DNA of 52,951 bases from DASRJW01 sp964567755 (GTDB lineage Bacteria > Krumholzibacteriota > Krumholzibacteriia > G020349025). Of this stretch, positions 51,126 to 52,951 are shown piece after piece; positions within the stretch are counted from its first letter, which is position 1; each line of letters begins with the position of its first letter. The notes beneath the pieces were generated by a model. That model did not search any database, had not been told where the DNA came from, and saw nothing but the letters and a program-made list of their open reading frames with translations. The translations under genes were made by a program, and so were the position numbers. The stretch spans positions 1-52,951 of the forward strand of contig CAZMNW010000051.1 in assembly GCA_964567755.1 (NCBI GenBank). The letters are read 5' to 3'.

Positions 51126-52387
51126 ATCGTTGGCACCGGAGCTGCACGTGCGTGCTGGCTGCCGGGGTGTTCATGGTGTTCGTGCCCACGGCGCGAGGCC
51201 AGGAGAATGTCGAGCACTTGCAGCGGGACGTGCAAGCCTTGTGTGCGGAAATATTCGAGGGGCGTGGCGCCGGTAGCGCGGGCCTGACCCTGGCGGCGAG
51301 CTTCATCGAAGAACGTTTCCAAGAGCTCGGCCTACGGGGGCTCGGAGAAGCGGGATACCGGCAGCAGTGGCAGACGTCCGATGGCAAGGCGATGGTGAAC
51401 CTGATCGCGGTCCTGAAGGGTGAAGCGTCCGATTCGGGCAAGTCGACGGCCGGAGAAGTGGCCTCGCGACACGTCGTCCTCGGTGCGCATTACGACCATC
51501 TCGGGCGTGGCGAGCCGGGAAGCGCGAACGCGGGAGCGCTCCATCCCGGCGCCGACGACAATGCTTCGGGCGTGGCAGCGCTCCTCGAGTGCGCACGGCA
51601 GATGCGGTCCGCGGGCCCTCCGGCACATGACGTCGTGTTCGTGGCCTTTTCGGGTGAAGAGACCGGACTGCTCGGGAGCGCCTATTACGTCGAGCATCCC
51701 GCGCGGGCACTCTCCGAGTGCACGGCGATGCTGAACCTCGACACGGTGGGGCGACTTGCTGGCAACAAGCTCACGATCTTCGGTGCCGAGACGGCACAGC
51801 AACTGCCGGACGTTCTGCGCGGAGTCAACATCGGTTTCGGTTTCGAGCTGCAGATGCCGGAAAAGGACCCCGGCGGCAGCGATCAGATGAGCTTCGTCCG
51901 CCGCGGCGTGCCCGCGATCCAGCTCTTCACCGGAGCTCACGCCGATTATCATCGGCCGGCCGACACACCCGACAAGATCGACTACGAGGGTCTGGCTCGC
52001 ATCGCCGACTACACGCACGAGTTGGTCCGGTACGTTGCCGATCGCGACGAGCCCTTCGGCTTCGTGCCTCCGGGCGCGGCCAGCGCCGCGGCACAGCCCG
52101 CTGCCGGCCGGAGCGGCGCCCGGCGCGTCACCTTCGGCAGCATTCCCGATTTCAATCATAAGGGCGTGGGGGTGCTGCTCTCCGGCGTCGTCCCGGGGAG
52201 TCCGGCGGAAAAGGCCGGCATGCGCGCCGGCGATGTCATCGTCGAGTTCGCCGGCGTCGCTATCGAGGATCTGCAGGGATACAGCGACGTATTGAAGGGT
52301 ATCGCCCCTGGTGACGAAGCCGATGTCGTCTTCGTGCGCAATGGCGAACGCCACACGGTGCGGGTGACGGTTGCCGAGCGCAAGTAG
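51122..52387 (+). CDS. M28-family aminopeptidase with C-terminal PDZ domain
   Basis: A 421-residue exported protein with a signal peptide ending near TARGQ. The M28 core shows the co-catalytic zinc ligands: His and Asp in GAHYDH and GADDNASG, the Glu pair in GEETGLLGS, Asp in NLDTVGR and His in HADYHRPADT. Residues about 330-421 form a PDZ domain (FNHKGVGVLLSGVVPGSPAE, GMRAGDVIVEF). M28 plus PDZ is a recurrent plan in secreted aminopeptidases of these bacteria. The ATG overlaps the M1 stop (ATGA), giving coupling. It probably finishes peptides released by the M1 enzyme. Confidence 0.92.
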   Translation: MNRWHRSCTCVLAAGVFMVFVPTARGQENVEHLQRDVQALCAEIFEGRGAGSAGLTLAASFIEERFQELGLRGLGEAGYRQQWQTSDGKAMVNLIAVLKGEASDSGKSTAGEVASRHVVLGAHYDHLGRGEPGSANAGALHPGADDNASGVAALLECARQMRSAGPPAHDVVFVAFSGEETGLLGSAYYVEHPARALSECTAMLNLDTVGRLAGNKLTIFGAETAQQLPDVLRGVNIGFGFELQMPEKDPGGSDQMSFVRRGVPAIQLFTGAHADYHRPADTPDKIDYEGLARIADYTHELVRYVADRDEPFGFVPPGAASAAAQPAAGRSGARRVTFGSIPDFNHKGVGVLLSGVVPGSPAEKAGMRAGDVIVEFAGVAIEDLQGYSDVLKGIAPGDEADVVFVRNGERHTVRVTVAERK

Positions 52388-52428
52388 AAGCGCCTGCAAC
52401 CGCAGTCGTGTCCCGAAGACTTGTTGCG

Positions 52429-52525
52429 TGTTCACAAATCCTGTTCATATTCGCGTAGCGCAAAGACACGCAGGAGATTCCGGATCTTCGCCTCGACTGT
52501 TCACGAATGCCTACTTTTGTGAACA
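52429..52525. promoter_or_regulatory. Cluster of TGTTCA motifs, possible operator
   Basis: In the 324-base gap after the M28 gene, TGTTCA occurs at 52429, 52442 and 52498, and inverted as TGAACA at 52520-52525. The third and fourth form an inverted repeat (TGTTCACGAA ... TTTTGTGAACA, 52498-52525). No gene lies in 52388-52711. The pattern could be a repressor site for the small gene at 52712. Confidence 0.4.
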
Positions 52526-52711
52526 GCCCAGCGTGGGCGGATTGATCCGTCAACTTTGGTGAGCACCCGGCGACATCGTGAGTGGGCCGGAACCATGGCT
52601 TGGTCGCCGAAGCCCCCACGCGACCGCCCCCGACAGGTGACTCTAGGACCCGACATGCGCTACAGTGTTTCCTCTCGCGGCGTTAGGGGCACGGGCGCGA
52701 TGGAGGCAGCT

Positions 52712-52951
52712 GTGACAGACGAGAAAAGTGTACTTGTGATTGGTCTGGATCCAACACTGATTGATTTCTCACAACCCGGCTACCCGCCGGGCATGGACTC
52801 GACGAAGGTACTAGCCCGGATTATTCATGACGGACTCGTTCCGTCGGAATTTGGTGCGTGATCGGTTTCACTTGGCTGTTGGATCTCAGGACCGTTCGCT
52901 TTTCGCTCAGGAGTTTGAGCTTGGATGCAGAGGCAGTCAAGCGCCATCGCC
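52712..52951 (+). pseudogene. Small conserved-type protein, probably frameshifted, runs off window
   Basis: From GTG 52712 (GGAGG five bases upstream) the frame reads SVLVIGLDPTLIDFSQPGYP, the start of a small family I know only as uncharacterised, but stops after 49 codons at 52861. An adjacent frame then continues with protein-like sequence (TWLLDLRTV, LDAEAVKRHR) to the window edge. A single indel near 52855 would join them. The right end is outside the window, so decay is likely but not proven. Confidence 0.45.

Overview
The window is high-GC DNA from a diderm bacterium. At least four exported proteins end in a FlgD-like Ig domain of the kind used as a type IX-like C-terminal sorting signal. 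Other hallmarks are a TolB-like/TPR regulator, MacAB-type exporters, CotH-free secreted proteases and SprB-like repeat adhesins. This mix suggests an uncultured FCB-like lineage, with Candidatus Eisenbacteria or a neighbour the best guess. That placement is inference; no rRNA or phylogenetic marker is present.

1-4.7 kb is an accessory island anchored on a tRNA-Arg(TCT) gene. All its genes read on the minus strand toward the tRNA: a DUF2283/BECR-like toxin pair with an AbrB antitoxin, an AbrB-PIN pair, a COG1373-type AAA ATPase and a DUF4258/DUF2283 pair. Fragments copied from the 3' end of the tRNA (1720-1765, 4170-4212, plus a degraded one near 2654) separate these modules. No integrase is present. 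The island reads as serially accreted toxin-antitoxin cassettes, and is the most unusual structure here.

4.7-14 kb holds decayed and secreted proteins: a frameshifted TMTC-like/TPR pseudogene, a WxDG-repeat FlgD protein, a NUDIX-lipoprotein chimeric frame, a remnant, an S1/P1-nuclease/phospholipase C-like enzyme, an FG-GAP beta-propeller protein and a CARDB-like protein. A TolB-like/TPR protein is divergently transcribed from 14.1 kb.

15.8-22 kb contains a MacAB-like operon with two different permeases (ATPase, permease, permease, membrane fusion protein) and an outer-membrane barrel protein with a TolB-like N-domain. From 22.7 to 26.4 kb there is a membrane-anchored unknown followed by a coupled histidine kinase and OmpR-type regulator.

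26.6-34.9 kb is a five-gene glycan-type operon behind a good sigma70 promoter: a COG4671-like glycosyltransferase, a GT4 glycosyltransferase, an APH-fold kinase, an ABC exporter, and an unusual HprK-like P-loop/GT4 fusion. It looks like synthesis, phosphorylation and export of a glycoconjugate whose structure cannot be read from the sequence.

34.9-41.3 kb carries twin divergent DUF5666-like proteins and a complete TolC-MFP-ATPase-permease tripartite exporter. 41.7-46.2 kb is a 1487-residue repeat adhesin with a recent 219-residue block duplication, followed by a clear terminator. 46.3-52.4 kb is a set of extracytoplasmic hydrolases: a lipoprotein histidine phosphatase, a gluzincin/TPR protein, and an overlapping M1-M28 peptidase pair. 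The window ends in a small, probably frameshifted gene.
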